A DNA stretch of 64,000 nucleotides from Streptomyces sp. H27-H5 (GTDB taxonomy: Bacteria > Actinomycetota > Actinomycetes > Streptomycetales > Streptomycetaceae), in NCBI RefSeq assembly GCF_026627505.1, contig NZ_JAPNLK010000003.1, forward strand, positions 2,840 to 66,839, in the 5' to 3' direction. Of this stretch, positions 1-11,460 are shown one piece after another. Below the pieces are notes generated by a model. That model saw only the letters and a program-made list of their open reading frames with translations. It was not told where the DNA came from and ran no database searches. Positions within the stretch are counted from its first letter, which is position 1, and each line of letters starts with the position of its first letter. Position numbers and translations under genes: made by a program.

Positions 1-1738
<1,738 letters not shown>

Positions 1739-2211
1739 ATATTTACCCGTAATCGGGTGCACACGCACTTAGAGCGGGCCGATCATGTCGGAATAAGACC
1801 GATCGACCACTGCGTCCTCGCTGTGTAATCGCCTGCAAGCACCACAATCCCGAGGGATGGTGACCTCACAGGTCTTTTTCAAAGGAACCTCATCCACCGA
1901 AATGGACGGGGTATCAACTTTTGGCGTTGATTTTTGGCACGCTGTTGAGTTCTCAAGGAACGGACGCTTCCTTTGTACTCACCCTCTCGGGCTTTCCTCC
2001 AGGCGCTTCCTTCGTTTCCGACTCTATCAGACTCTTTCGTGTCCGATTCCCGGTCGAAGCGGGTTTTGCTTTCCAGTTCTTCGCTTTCGCGTTTCCCTTT
2101 CCGGCGAGTCCGACTCTATCAGAGGTTTTCCACCGGATTTCCCGGCTTCAGACTTTCTGGAAGAAGAGTCGATTGTGCCCACTTGGAATTCAATTCCTGG
2201 GGGCGAGAGAG

Positions 2212-2241
2212 ACTTTAAACCATCGCTGCCGAACTTGTCCA
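2212..2241 (-). promoter_or_regulatory. second rRNA promoter candidate
   Basis: On the minus strand, TGGACA (2236-2241) lies 18 bases from TAAAGT (2212-2217). It is about 50 bases downstream of the stronger promoter and points the same way. No in-sequence evidence shows which one is dominant. Confidence 0.55.
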
Positions 2242-2259
2242 GTTCGAGGCAACCGTTCG

Positions 2260-2288
2260 AATCTACCTCCCCGCTGCGACCGTGTCAA
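2260..2288 (-). promoter_or_regulatory. rRNA promoter, vegetative sigma type
   Basis: On the minus strand, TTGACA (2283-2288) is separated by 17 bases from TAGATT (2260-2265). This is an excellent -35/-10 match for the principal Streptomyces sigma factor HrdB, and it points toward 16S. Confidence 0.75.
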
Positions 2289-2341
2289 CGGTGTTTGCGG
2301 GACGACGAGGAGACTAGCAGCTCGGCCGGCTCGTCCGCACA

Positions 2342-3349
2342 TCAGGCCGCGGTGGGGAGCGTCGCCGTCTGGTCGGCTTCCTCGACGTCACCCACGTCGC
2401 CGGCACGGGCGGCGCGACCGCCCAGGACGTAGACGTAGACCAGGAAGGCCGCCTCGGCGGCGATGCCGATGGCGATGCGGGCCCAGGTGGGGAGGCCGGA
2501 CGGGGTGACGAAGCCCTCGATGAGGCCGGAGATGAAGAGGATGAAGGCCAGGCCGATGGCCATGCCGAGGGCGGCTCTGCCCTGTTCGGCCAAGGCGGCG
2601 CGGCGGGTGCGGGGTCCCGGGTCGATGACCGTCCATCCCAGGCGCAGGCCCATGCCCGCGGCGACGAAGACCGCCGTCAGTTCGAGCAGGCCGTGCGGAA
2701 GGATCAGGCCGAGGAAGACGTCGAGGCGACCGGCGGATGCCATCAGGCCGATGCCGACGCCGAGGTTGGCCATGTTCAGGAACAGGATCCAGAGCACCGG
2801 CAGCCCCAGGAACGCGCCCAGGACCAGGCACATCGCGGCGGCCTGCGCGTTGTTCGTCCAGACCTTCGCGGCGAAGGAGGCCGCGGGATGGCTGGAGTAG
2901 TACGTCTCGTACTCCCCGCCCGGCTTGGTGAGTCGCCTCAGGTCGTCCGGGGCGGCGATGACGCTCTGCGCCTCGGGGTTGGTGGCTATCCACCAGCCGA
3001 GGAGGACGCCGACGGCTATCGAGAGCACGGCCGTGGGGATCCACCAGCGGCGGCTGCGGTACACGGCGGCCGGGAAGCCGGCCGTGAAGAAGCGGGCGGC
3101 GTCGCGCCAGCCGGCCCGGCGGGCGCCGGTGACGGCGGAGCGGGCGCGGGCGACGAGCTGCGTGAGGCGGCCGACGAGCATCGGGTCCGGGGCGCTCGAC
3201 TGGATCAGGGACAGGTGGGTGGAGGTGCGCTGGTAGAGCGAGACGAGTTCGTCCGCCTCCTCGCCGGTGAGCCGCCGGCCCCGGCCGAGGAGTTGTTCCA
3301 GACGCGCCCACTGCGCCTGGTGGGCCGCCACGAAGACGTCGACATCCAT
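2342..3349 (-). CDS. stage II sporulation protein M (SpoIIM) family membrane protein
   Basis: A 335-residue integral membrane protein of the SpoIIM/DUF95 family. The N-terminal 100 residues are soluble and Arg-rich, with the family-typical opening MDVDVFVAAHQAQWARLEQL. They are followed by about five hydrophobic segments, for example near residues 105-122, 170-190, 200-225, 265-285 and 295-320. In Bacillus, SpoIIM acts in engulfment peptidoglycan remodelling. In actinobacteria this longer form is common and its role is not established, so the sporulation label is by family only. It is divergent from an RDD protein across a 114-base gap. That pairing is frequent in actinobacteria and suggests linked membrane functions. 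Start is ATG at 3349. Confidence 0.85.
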   Translation of the reverse strand: MDVDVFVAAHQAQWARLEQLLGRGRRLTGEEADELVSLYQRTSTHLSLIQSSAPDPMLVGRLTQLVARARSAVTGARRAGWRDAARFFTAGFPAAVYRSRRWWIPTAVLSIAVGVLLGWWIATNPEAQSVIAAPDDLRRLTKPGGEYETYYSSHPAASFAAKVWTNNAQAAAMCLVLGAFLGLPVLWILFLNMANLGVGIGLMASAGRLDVFLGLILPHGLLELTAVFVAAGMGLRLGWTVIDPGPRTRRAALAEQGRAALGMAIGLAFILFISGLIEGFVTPSGLPTWARIAIGIAAEAAFLVYVYVLGGRAARAGDVGDVEEADQTATLPTAA

Positions 3350-3463
3350 CCGGTTTACCGCTCCCCTGCCCCAGCCCAGCCGCCACCGCTTACTTCTCCT
3401 GTGGTCAGCTTGGCAGACTGGGGGAAACAGGGGCGGGTCAGGGCGGATGAAGGGTGCGCGTCA

Positions 3464-4402
3464 GTGAGCGATCTGGTGACGGGGGACGCGGTCGTCCTGG
3501 GGTTGAGGCCTGCGAGGCTGCCGAGCCGGGCGCTGGCGATCTGTCTCGACGTGCTCGTCTACGGCGCCGGATACCTGCTCGTCTCGATCGGCATCGTGTT
3601 CGCGACGGCCTCGCTGGACGACGCCGCCCAGGCCGCCGTCTCGGTGGGCATGTTCCTGCTGGTGCTGGTCGGTGTCCCGATCGCCGTGGAGACGCTCACC
3701 CACGGACGTTCGCTCGGGAAGTTGGCGCTGGGGTTGCGCGTGGTGCGGGACGACGGCGGGCCCATCCGGTTCCGGCACGCGCTGGTGCGCGGCGCGATGG
3801 GGGTCGTGGAATTGCTGATCACCTTCGGGAGCGTGGCCTGCATCGCCTCCCTGGTGTCGTCGCGGGGGCGGCGGCTCGGTGACGTGTTCGCGGGGACGCT
3901 GGTGGTCCGGGAGCGGGTGCCGGGAGCACGGGTGATGCCGGTGCCCCCGCCGCCGCCGTGGCTGGCGGGGCGGTTCACGGGACTGGACCTGTCGGCGGTA
4001 CCGGACGGACTGTGGCTGACGATCAGGCAGTACCTGACGCGGATGAACCAGCTGGACCCGCACACGGGCGCCGCGATGGCGGCGAAGCTCGCGGACGAGG
4101 TCGTGGCGCGTACGGGGACCCCGCCGCCGGCGGGCGTGCCGGCCGCCGCGTTCCTGGCGGCCGTGGTGCACGAGCGGCAGTCGCGCGAGGCGGCGCGGGC
4201 CTTCCGGGCGGCTCCGCCGCAGGCCCCGTACGGAGCGCAGGCCGCGCCGGCTCCCGTGCCGTACGGCGCGATGCCCGCGGTGCCCGCGCCGGTGGTGACG
4301 GCGCCGGTCGCGCCGCCCGTCCGGCCCGAGGCGGTCGCTCCGGCGCGGGTCTCGCCCGTCGAGCCGCCGCGCGGCCGCACCGGGTTCGCGCCGCCCGCCT
4401 GA
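3464..4402 (+). CDS. RDD family membrane protein
   Basis: A 312-residue protein starting at GTG 3464 (VSDLVTGDAV), with an AAGGG ribosome site nine bases upstream. The same frame stays open far upstream, but that part is antisense to the SpoIIM-like gene and is not coding. The RDD domain covers about residues 15-150: a PSRALA arginine motif, two or three membrane helices, and a second Arg/Asp-rich segment (GRSLGKLALGLRVVRDDGG). The C-terminal 150 residues are soluble, ending in an Ala/Pro-rich tail. The RDD function is poorly defined; some members are linked to cation exchange. It converges on the gene at 4440. Confidence 0.85.
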   Translation: MSDLVTGDAVVLGLRPARLPSRALAICLDVLVYGAGYLLVSIGIVFATASLDDAAQAAVSVGMFLLVLVGVPIAVETLTHGRSLGKLALGLRVVRDDGGPIRFRHALVRGAMGVVELLITFGSVACIASLVSSRGRRLGDVFAGTLVVRERVPGARVMPVPPPPPWLAGRFTGLDLSAVPDGLWLTIRQYLTRMNQLDPHTGAAMAAKLADEVVARTGTPPPAGVPAAAFLAAVVHERQSREAARAFRAAPPQAPYGAQAAPAPVPYGAMPAVPAPVVTAPVAPPVRPEAVAPARVSPVEPPRGRTGFAPPA

Positions 4403-4439
4403 GGCCGGTGACCGCGAGGGACCGCGTGACCGTGAGGGG

Positions 4440-5066
4440 CTAAGGGGCCGGGTCCTCGAACGTCGAGGGCGGGGTCTCCAGGTGTTCGAGTTCGATGCCG
4501 GGGGCGGAGAGCACGACGTCGCCGGCGATGTGCACGGTGTGGACCTCGCCGGTGTCCAGGGCCGTGACGCGGTACGCGTCCACGGTGAGCGGGCCGCTGT
4601 CGGTGGGGTGTTCCTCGCGGCCGGTGAGCTCCCAGGCCTGGTCGACCGTGCGGGCGGCGAGGACCGGGTCGGTCAGGGCGAGCAGTCGGACGCGGGTGGC
4701 GGGGGCGCCCGGGGTCAGGCGCAACAGGCGGGTCGTCGCGACGAGGAAGGCCGGCGAGGTGCCGGTGAAGCCGGGCGCCCGGACGTTGCCCTCGGTGGCC
4801 TCCGCGCCGGCGGGATCGGTCCGGACCCAGGTGACGCCGTCGACGGCGGCGCCGCGGACCTGCCATCCGGAGGCGTTGACCTCCAGCCGGATGGGGCGGC
4901 CGATCTCGTCGACGGCCAGGTCCACCGAGCCGGCGTGGTCGCCGCTCGGGGTGGTGCGTTGGGCGACGTAGCGCCATCCGGAGGGGCCGGGCGCGCAGTG
5001 GAAGTGCTCCTCGCCGAGGGGCGTGTGGTCGTGCGGGTCGTGGAGCGAGTAGCGGCCGCGGGGCAT
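4440..5066 (-). CDS. conserved hypothetical protein
   Basis: A 208-residue soluble protein that I do not recognise as a named family. It opens MPRGRYSLHDPHDHTPLGEEHFHCAPG, with several His and one Cys, and has no signal peptide or membrane helix. The rest looks beta-rich, with many short Val/Thr/Arg strands (for example GSVDLAVDEIGRPIRLEVN). It ends 37 bases from the convergent RDD gene and lies downstream of sahH, separated from it by a strong terminator, so it is probably transcribed on its own. Start is ATG at 5066. Confidence 0.7.
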   Translation of the reverse strand: MPRGRYSLHDPHDHTPLGEEHFHCAPGPSGWRYVAQRTTPSGDHAGSVDLAVDEIGRPIRLEVNASGWQVRGAAVDGVTWVRTDPAGAEATEGNVRAPGFTGTSPAFLVATTRLLRLTPGAPATRVRLLALTDPVLAARTVDQAWELTGREEHPTDSGPLTVDAYRVTALDTGEVHTVHIAGDVVLSAPGIELEHLETPPSTFEDPAP

Positions 5067-5129
5067 CGGGTCCCAATTCTCGGATGGGCCGCAGGGGCCC
5101 GGGTGGTCGGGGGCCCGGGGCGGGGACGG

Positions 5130-5162
5130 GGCAGGCCCCCGGCGTGGTGCCGGGGGCCTGCC
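5130..5162 (-). terminator. sahH terminator hairpin
   Basis: A perfect 14-base inverted repeat (5130-5143 with 5149-5162, loop GTGGT), about 30 bases after the sahH stop. It is GC-only, without a long U tract, as is usual for Streptomyces terminators. Confidence 0.7.
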
Positions 5163-5192
5163 TGTGGTGCCGTGCCGCGGATCCGCCGGGGA

Positions 5193-6629
<1,437 letters not shown>

Positions 6630-6972
6630 GGGTGCTGCTCCTCATGGTTCGAGAGGGTGGGTACGGCTGAGCCGTGCATGGGCGGACCCGTGCACCGAGC
6701 ACAGTCCGTCGGGGGCCCTCTCTCCCCTCGGCCGGTCACGAGGACCGCCCGACCGCCATCAGCAGCGACGCCTGACACTGAGGACGAATCTACACCGACC
6801 GGCCCGGTGGGCCCCAGCGGGCCGGAGAAGAAGTGCCGACCGGATTCGGGCCGTCCTGCGGAGGGGTTCAGGGCCTTTCGGTCTTTTGGTCGCCCCCTCG
6901 TGTGGAGAAGGATGCGGTGGGATCGGGTCGCGAGTGCGATCCCACAGGACCGACTGCACGAAGGAGAACCCA
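6630..6972. promoter_or_regulatory. divergent sahH / PTS control region
   Basis: A 343-base gap without a credible gene. A -10-like TAGATT on the minus strand (6787-6792) could serve sahH, but no good -35 is paired with it. Near the PTS start, a 9-base inverted repeat (GTGGGATCG 6917-6925, CGATCCCAC 6937-6945) lies 28 bases before the GTG and could be an operator or a leader hairpin. I looked for an SAH riboswitch and did not find its conserved core. Confidence 0.5.
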
Positions 6973-9117
6973 GTGACCAGTCCGGCAGGCCCTCCCGGTG
7001 GCGGGGGCGCAAGCGGGGGCAGGCGCCTGAAGCTGCTCGCCGTGACCGCGTGCCCCACGGGGATCGCGCACACCTACATGGCTGCGGAGAAGCTCCAGCA
7101 GGCCGCCGAGCGGCTCGGCATCGACATCAAGGTGGAGACCCAGGGGTCCATCGGGGCCGAGAACGTACTGGATGACAACGATGTCAGGGAGGCGGACGGG
7201 ATCATCATCGCCGCCGACAAGGAGGTCGATCGCACGCGGTTCGCGGGCAAGCGGGTCCTGTCGACGGGGGTCGCGGACGGGATCCACCGGCCCGAGGAGC
7301 TGATCGAGCGGGTGCGGAGCGCGCCGGTGCAGTCGGGGGCGACGTCGTCGGAGAACTCCGGTGGCGGCGGCAACGAGCGCAGCGCCGCGTACAAGGCGCT
7401 GATGAACGGCGTCTCGCACATGATCCCGTTCGTGGTGGTGGGCGGTCTGCTGCTCGCCGTCTCGATCGCGCTCGGCGGCCACGCGTCCGCGAAGGGCATC
7501 ACCTTCGACGAGGGGTCGTTCTGGTTCTACGTCAACGCCCTCGGCGGCCTCGGCTTCAAGCTGATGCTGCCGATCTTCTCCGGGTACATCGCCTTCGCGT
7601 TGGGTGACCGGCCGGCGCTGGTGCCGGGCATGCTCGGCGGATTCCTGGCCGCGGAGGCCACGACCGTCTACGGGGCGGAGGCGAACGCGGGGTTCCTGGG
7701 CGCCATCGCGACGGGCTTCCTCGCCGGCTACCTGGTGATCTGGATCAAGAAGGTCAAGGTCCCGAGGTTCGTACAGCCGATCATGCCGATCATCGTGATC
7801 CCGATCGTCTCGACGCTGGCCCTCGGTCTGCTCTACATCCATGTGATCGGGCAGCCGATCTCCTGGGTGTTCACGCACCTGACCGACTGGCTGAACGGGA
7901 TGACCGGCTCCAGCGCGATCGTGCTCGGCGCGCTGATCGGCCTGATGATCGCCTTCGACATGGGCGGCCCGGTCAACAAGACGGCCTTCCTCGTCGCCGT
8001 GGGTCTCATCGGCACGAACAACGCCGTCATGGGCATGGCCGCCGCCGCCATCCCGGTCATGCCGCTGGGGCAGGGCCTGGCCACGCTGCTGCGGCGCCGG
8101 CTCTACAGCGATCAGGAGCGGGAGACCGGCATCGCCGCTCTCTTCATGGGCTTCTTCGGCATTTCCGAGGGCGCCATCCCGTTCGCCGCCGCGCGACCGG
8201 CGCAGGTCATCCCGGCGAACATGCTCGGTGGCGCCGTGGCCGGCGCCGTCGCGGGCATGGCCGGGGTCGAGAACTCGGTGCCGCACGGCGGTCCGATCGT
8301 CGCGCTGTTCGGCGCGGTGAGCGGGCTCGCGATGTTCTTCGTCGCCATCGCCGCGGGTGTCGCGGTCACCGCGCTGACGACCAACGCGCTGATCGGGCTC
8401 AAGGAGCGGCGGGGCCGCTCCGCCGAGCCGGTACCGGGCGCGGTGCACGAGCCGGTGCTCGTCGGGGTGGGCGCCGGTGCGGCGGGCGCGGCCGAGGGGT
8501 CGGTCCCGGCCCCGCGGACCGCCGCTGCCGCTGCCGCTGCCGGTGCCGGTGCCGGTGCCGGTGCCGGTGCCGGTGCCGGTGCCGGTGCCGGTGCCGCGAA
8601 GGCGACCGCGACCGCGACGGTCGTGGCGGGGCCTTCGGCCGGCGCGGACGACGGTGGGGCCGAGGTGCTGTCCGGCTACCTGACCGCGCGGACCGTGAGG
8701 ACGGAGCTGATCGCGGACACCAAGGAGGCGGCGATCCGCGAGATGGCGGAGATGCTCGCGGCCACCGGCAACGTCCGTGACGTGGAGGAGCTGGTACGGG
8801 TCGCCCTCGCCCGGGAGGCGCAGGGGACGACGGGGCTCGGCGAGTCGATCGCGATCCCGCACGCCAAGACGGACGCGGTCACCCGGCCGACGGTGGGCTT
8901 CGCCCGGTCCGACGAGGGCGTCGAGTGGGGTTCGCTGGACGGGACGAAGGCCCGCCTGGTCTTCATGATCTCGGTGCCGGAGGCGGCGGCCGGTGACGAA
9001 CACCTGCGGATCCTGGCCCTGTTGTCGCGCAAGTTGATGGACGTCGACTTCCGGGCCCGATTGCAGTGCGCACCGGACGAGCGGGCCGTCCTCGCGGTGC
9101 TGCGCGAGATCGCGTAG
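6973..9117 (+). CDS. PTS fructose-type transporter, fused IIB-IIC-IIA
   Basis: A phosphotransferase-system permease of 714 residues. Start is GTG 6973 with AAGGAG six bases upstream; the open frame continues upstream but is antisense or noncoding. The IIB domain comes first, with the phospho-Cys at residue 27 in TACPTGIAH. The membrane IIC domain spans about 130-470 (motifs DMGGPVNKTAF and GISEGAIPFAA). The IIA domain is at the C-terminus, with the phospho-His at about residue 630 in IAIPHAKTD. A linker at about 505-545 is an Ala/Gly run encoded by hexamer repeats. It should import and phosphorylate fructose or a related hexitol, but no fructokinase or regulator gene is adjacent, so the substrate is unproven. 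Confidence 0.9.
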   Translation: MTSPAGPPGGGGASGGRRLKLLAVTACPTGIAHTYMAAEKLQQAAERLGIDIKVETQGSIGAENVLDDNDVREADGIIIAADKEVDRTRFAGKRVLSTGVADGIHRPEELIERVRSAPVQSGATSSENSGGGGNERSAAYKALMNGVSHMIPFVVVGGLLLAVSIALGGHASAKGITFDEGSFWFYVNALGGLGFKLMLPIFSGYIAFALGDRPALVPGMLGGFLAAEATTVYGAEANAGFLGAIATGFLAGYLVIWIKKVKVPRFVQPIMPIIVIPIVSTLALGLLYIHVIGQPISWVFTHLTDWLNGMTGSSAIVLGALIGLMIAFDMGGPVNKTAFLVAVGLIGTNNAVMGMAAAAIPVMPLGQGLATLLRRRLYSDQERETGIAALFMGFFGISEGAIPFAAARPAQVIPANMLGGAVAGAVAGMAGVENSVPHGGPIVALFGAVSGLAMFFVAIAAGVAVTALTTNALIGLKERRGRSAEPVPGAVHEPVLVGVGAGAAGAAEGSVPAPRTAAAAAAAGAGAGAGAGAGAGAGAGAAKATATATVVAGPSAGADDGGAEVLSGYLTARTVRTELIADTKEAAIREMAEMLAATGNVRDVEELVRVALAREAQGTTGLGESIAIPHAKTDAVTRPTVGFARSDEGVEWGSLDGTKARLVFMISVPEAAAGDEHLRILALLSRKLMDVDFRARLQCAPDERAVLAVLREIA
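8521..8592 (+). repeat. hexanucleotide repeat in PTS linker
   Basis: Three GCCGCT units are followed by nine perfect GCCGGT units, all in frame, encoding an Ala run and then an Ala-Gly run in the IIC-IIA linker. Unit number could change by slippage without shifting the frame. Confidence 0.95.
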
Positions 9118-9133
9118 CCGGGGCGGGACGGGC

Positions 9134-9169
9134 GAAGGCCCCCGCGGCCGGTGGGTCGCGGGGGCCTTC
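9134..9169. terminator. bidirectional terminator
   Basis: A perfect 13-base inverted repeat, GAAGGCCCCCGCG (9134-9146) with CGCGGGGGCCTTC (9157-9169), between the convergent PTS and cation-efflux genes. It suits both strands. Confidence 0.8.
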
Positions 9170-9186
9170 GTACGTTCTCGGGTGTG

Positions 9187-10155
9187 TCAGTGGGCGGGAT
9201 CGCCGCCGGGGGTGGCGGCGGGGTTGGCGCCGGCCTCGGCGGCCTCGGCGTTGTAGATGTCCGGCTCCAGGTAGATCACCCGGGCGATCGGGACCGCGGC
9301 GCGGATGCGGGCCTCGGCCTCGTTGATGGCGTTGGCCACCTCGGTCGCGGTGTCGTCGTGCCGGACGGCGATCTTCGCGGCGACGAGCAGTTCCTCGGGG
9401 CCGAGGTGCAGGGTGCGCATGTGGATGACGCCGGTGACCACGTCGCCGTCGACCATGGCTGCCGTGATCTTGTCGACGTCCTCGGTGCCGGCGGCCTCGC
9501 CCAGCAGCAGCGACTTGGTCTCGGCGGCGAGCACGATGGCGATGATGATCAGCAGGACGCCGATGCAGAGGGTGCCGATGCCGTCCCACACGCCGTCGCC
9601 GGTGGCCAGGGCCAGACCGACGCCGCCGAGGGCGAGGACCAGACCGATGAGCGCGCCGAGGTCTTCGAGGAGGACGACGGGGAGCTCGGGGGCCTTGGCG
9701 CGCTTGATGAACTGGCCCCAGCTGAGCGAGCCGCGGATCTCGTTCGACTCCTTGATGGCGGTGCGGAAGGAGAAGGACTCCGCGATGATCGCGAAGACGA
9801 GGACGCCGATCGGCCAGTACCACTGCTCGATCGGGTGCGGATGGTTGATCTTCTCGATGCCCTCGTAGATGGCGAACATGCCACCGACGGTGAACAGCAC
9901 GATGGACACCAGGAAGGCGTAGATGTAGCGCTCGCGCCCGTACCCGAAGGGGTGTTGGGGCGTGGCCTCGCGCTTGGCCTTCTTGCCGCCGAGGAGCAGC
10001 AGCCCCTGGTTGCCGGAGTCCGCGAGCGAGTGGACGCTCTCCGCGAGCATCGACGACGAACCGCTGAAGACGTAGGCCACGAACTTGGCTACGGCGATGG
10101 CGAGGTTGGCGGCGAGTGCCGCCACGATCGCCCTGGTACCGCCCGACGCGCTCAT
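9187..10155 (-). CDS. cation diffusion facilitator family transporter
   Basis: A 322-residue CDF-family efflux protein, likely exporting a divalent metal such as zinc in exchange for protons. It has about six membrane helices. The metal-site motif HSLAD (His42, Asp46) is in helix 2, with a second acidic pair, LLEDLGAL, about 120 residues later. A cytoplasmic C-terminal domain of about 90 residues carries the family-typical HMRTLHLGPEELLVAAKI. Helix content and motifs resemble the ZnT9-like subgroup, so the exact metal is uncertain. Start is ATG 10155. It follows manA after a 94-base gap that contains a hairpin, so it may be independently transcribed. Confidence 0.88.
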   Translation of the reverse strand: MSASGGTRAIVAALAANLAIAVAKFVAYVFSGSSSMLAESVHSLADSGNQGLLLLGGKKAKREATPQHPFGYGRERYIYAFLVSIVLFTVGGMFAIYEGIEKINHPHPIEQWYWPIGVLVFAIIAESFSFRTAIKESNEIRGSLSWGQFIKRAKAPELPVVLLEDLGALIGLVLALGGVGLALATGDGVWDGIGTLCIGVLLIIIAIVLAAETKSLLLGEAAGTEDVDKITAAMVDGDVVTGVIHMRTLHLGPEELLVAAKIAVRHDDTATEVANAINEAEARIRAAVPIARVIYLEPDIYNAEAAEAGANPAATPGGDPAH

Positions 10156-10180
10156 GGGTGCTGGGTGTCCCTTCCTCGAT

Positions 10181-10206
10181 GCGGCGCCCCAGGGCCGGGG
10201 CGCCGC
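10181..10206 (-). terminator. hairpin after manA
   Basis: A 10-base inverted repeat (10181-10190 with 10197-10206, six-base loop), 44 bases past the manA stop. It is a likely terminator of the mannose block. Confidence 0.6.
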
Positions 10207-10249
10207 GCTACGGCCGCATATTGTCGCAGCCGCCGGTAGGGACGGTACG

Positions 10250-11407
10250 TCAGACCACGACGGTGGCGCGGAAGACGGTACCGCTACCGGACAGTTCGGC
10301 CTTTTCGCCCGCGGGGACGAAGACGGACCGGCCGGGGGCCAGGGTCAGTTCGCCGGCCTTCGGGGAACCGGCGGTGCAGAGCAGGATCTGCGGGGTGGTG
10401 TCGGGGAGGAGTTGCGGGGCGCCGCCGGGGGCGAGGAGGAAGCGGGAGAGCCGGAACTCGTCGATGGGGGTCTCGTAGACCTCCTCGGCGCCGCCTTCGG
10501 GGCGCTGCACGGCGGGGTCGCCGGACTCGAACCGCACGATCTTCAGCAGTTCGGGCACGTCGACGTGCTTGGGGGTGAGGCCCGCGCGCAGCACGTTGTC
10601 GGAGTTGGCGAGCAGCTCGACGCCGAGGCCGTCGATGTAGGCGTGCGGGACGCCGGCGCCGAGGAACATGGCCTCGCCGGGCTGGAGCCGTACGTGGTTG
10701 AGCAGCATGGCCGCGATGACACCGGGGTCGCCCGGGTAGTCGTGGACGAGGGCCGCGTAGGGCGCGTAGGGGCCGCCGAGGCGGTCGGCGGCGGCGGCCG
10801 CCTCGGTGACCGTGCGGGCCATCTCGGCGCGGTCGGCGGTGAGGACGGCGGTGAGGACCTCGCGCAGCGCGGCCTCTTCGGGGTGCGCGTGCAGCAGGTC
10901 GACGTACGGCTTGAGGGAGTCGACCTCCAGGCCGGCGAGGAGGTCGGCGGTCTCCAGCGGGGCGCGGAAGCCGCACAGTCCCTCGAAGGGGGTGAGGGCG
11001 CAGATCATCTCGGGCTTGTGGTTGGCGTCCTTGTAGTTGCGGTGGGCCGCGTCGATCGGGACGCCTCGGCGTTCCTCGTCCTCGTGGCCCGCCCTGGCCT
11101 GTGCCAGGTCGGGGTGGACCTGGAGGGAGAGGGGGGCGTCGGCCGCGAGGATCTTGAAGAGGAAGGGCAGTCGGGGGCCGAACCTGGCCACGGTGGCCGC
11201 GCCGAGTTCGCGGGCGGGGTCGGCGGCGATGACGTCCGACAGCGTGGTCTCGCCGGCTCCGCGGTCGAGGCGGGAGGGCGCTCCGGGGTGGGCGCCCATC
11301 CACATCTCGGCCTGGGGTTCGCCCGTCGGCTCGATCCCGAGGAGGGCGGGGATCGCGGTGGTCGATCCCCACGCGTAGGGGCGGATGGTGTTCGTCAGAC
11401 GGTCCAT
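10250..11407 (-). CDS. manA: mannose-6-phosphate isomerase, class I
   Basis: Type I phosphomannose isomerase, 385 residues, interconverting fructose-6-P and mannose-6-P with zinc. It is the entry step to GDP-mannose for lipomannans, polyprenyl-P-mannose and protein mannosylation. Visible signatures are MDRLTNTIRPYAWGS at the N-terminus, the Zn-site segment SLQVHPD, HKPEM, and the cupin-like C-terminal region. Start ATG 11407 has AGGAAG seven bases upstream; the frame is open further upstream but overlaps the SIS gene antisense. It follows the TobH-like gene by 53 bases. The manA/TobH/manB order is the same as in mycobacteria. Confidence 0.95.
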   Translation of the reverse strand: MDRLTNTIRPYAWGSTTAIPALLGIEPTGEPQAEMWMGAHPGAPSRLDRGAGETTLSDVIAADPARELGAATVARFGPRLPFLFKILAADAPLSLQVHPDLAQARAGHEDEERRGVPIDAAHRNYKDANHKPEMICALTPFEGLCGFRAPLETADLLAGLEVDSLKPYVDLLHAHPEEAALREVLTAVLTADRAEMARTVTEAAAAADRLGGPYAPYAALVHDYPGDPGVIAAMLLNHVRLQPGEAMFLGAGVPHAYIDGLGVELLANSDNVLRAGLTPKHVDVPELLKIVRFESGDPAVQRPEGGAEEVYETPIDEFRLSRFLLAPGGAPQLLPDTTPQILLCTAGSPKAGELTLAPGRSVFVPAGEKAELSGSGTVFRATVVV

Positions 11408-11460
11408 CGTCGTCTTCCTGGGTCTTGATGTGGGGCTGGGCAGGCGGGCACGGGTGTGCC

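Larger units (their letters stand above)
1739..2341 (-). promoter_or_regulatory. rRNA operon leader and promoter region
   Basis: This 600-base AT-richer stretch upstream of 16S holds no credible gene; the overlapping ORFs on the plus strand have no gene-like composition. It contains at least two recognisable promoters (2260-2288 and 2212-2241) and two exact 15-base copies of TCTGATAGAGTCGGA (minus strand; 2017-2031 and 2109-2123), each carrying a -10-like TAGAGT. It also contains a TTGAGAACTCAA palindrome (1945-1956) and the 5' half of the 16S processing stem (1925-1941). Multiple tandem promoters are normal for Streptomyces rRNA operons. Confidence 0.75.

Noticed and set aside
1857-2508. Plus-strand ORFs of 191 and 195 codons upstream of 16S
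   Set aside because: They overlap the rRNA promoters, lack ribosome sites, and have Phe/Ser/Arg-rich composition unlike any Streptomyces protein.
6630-6790. SAH riboswitch upstream of sahH
   Set aside because: I did not find the conserved GAGGAGCGCTGC-type core or its pairing partner on the minus strand; the leader has only generic GC-rich stems.
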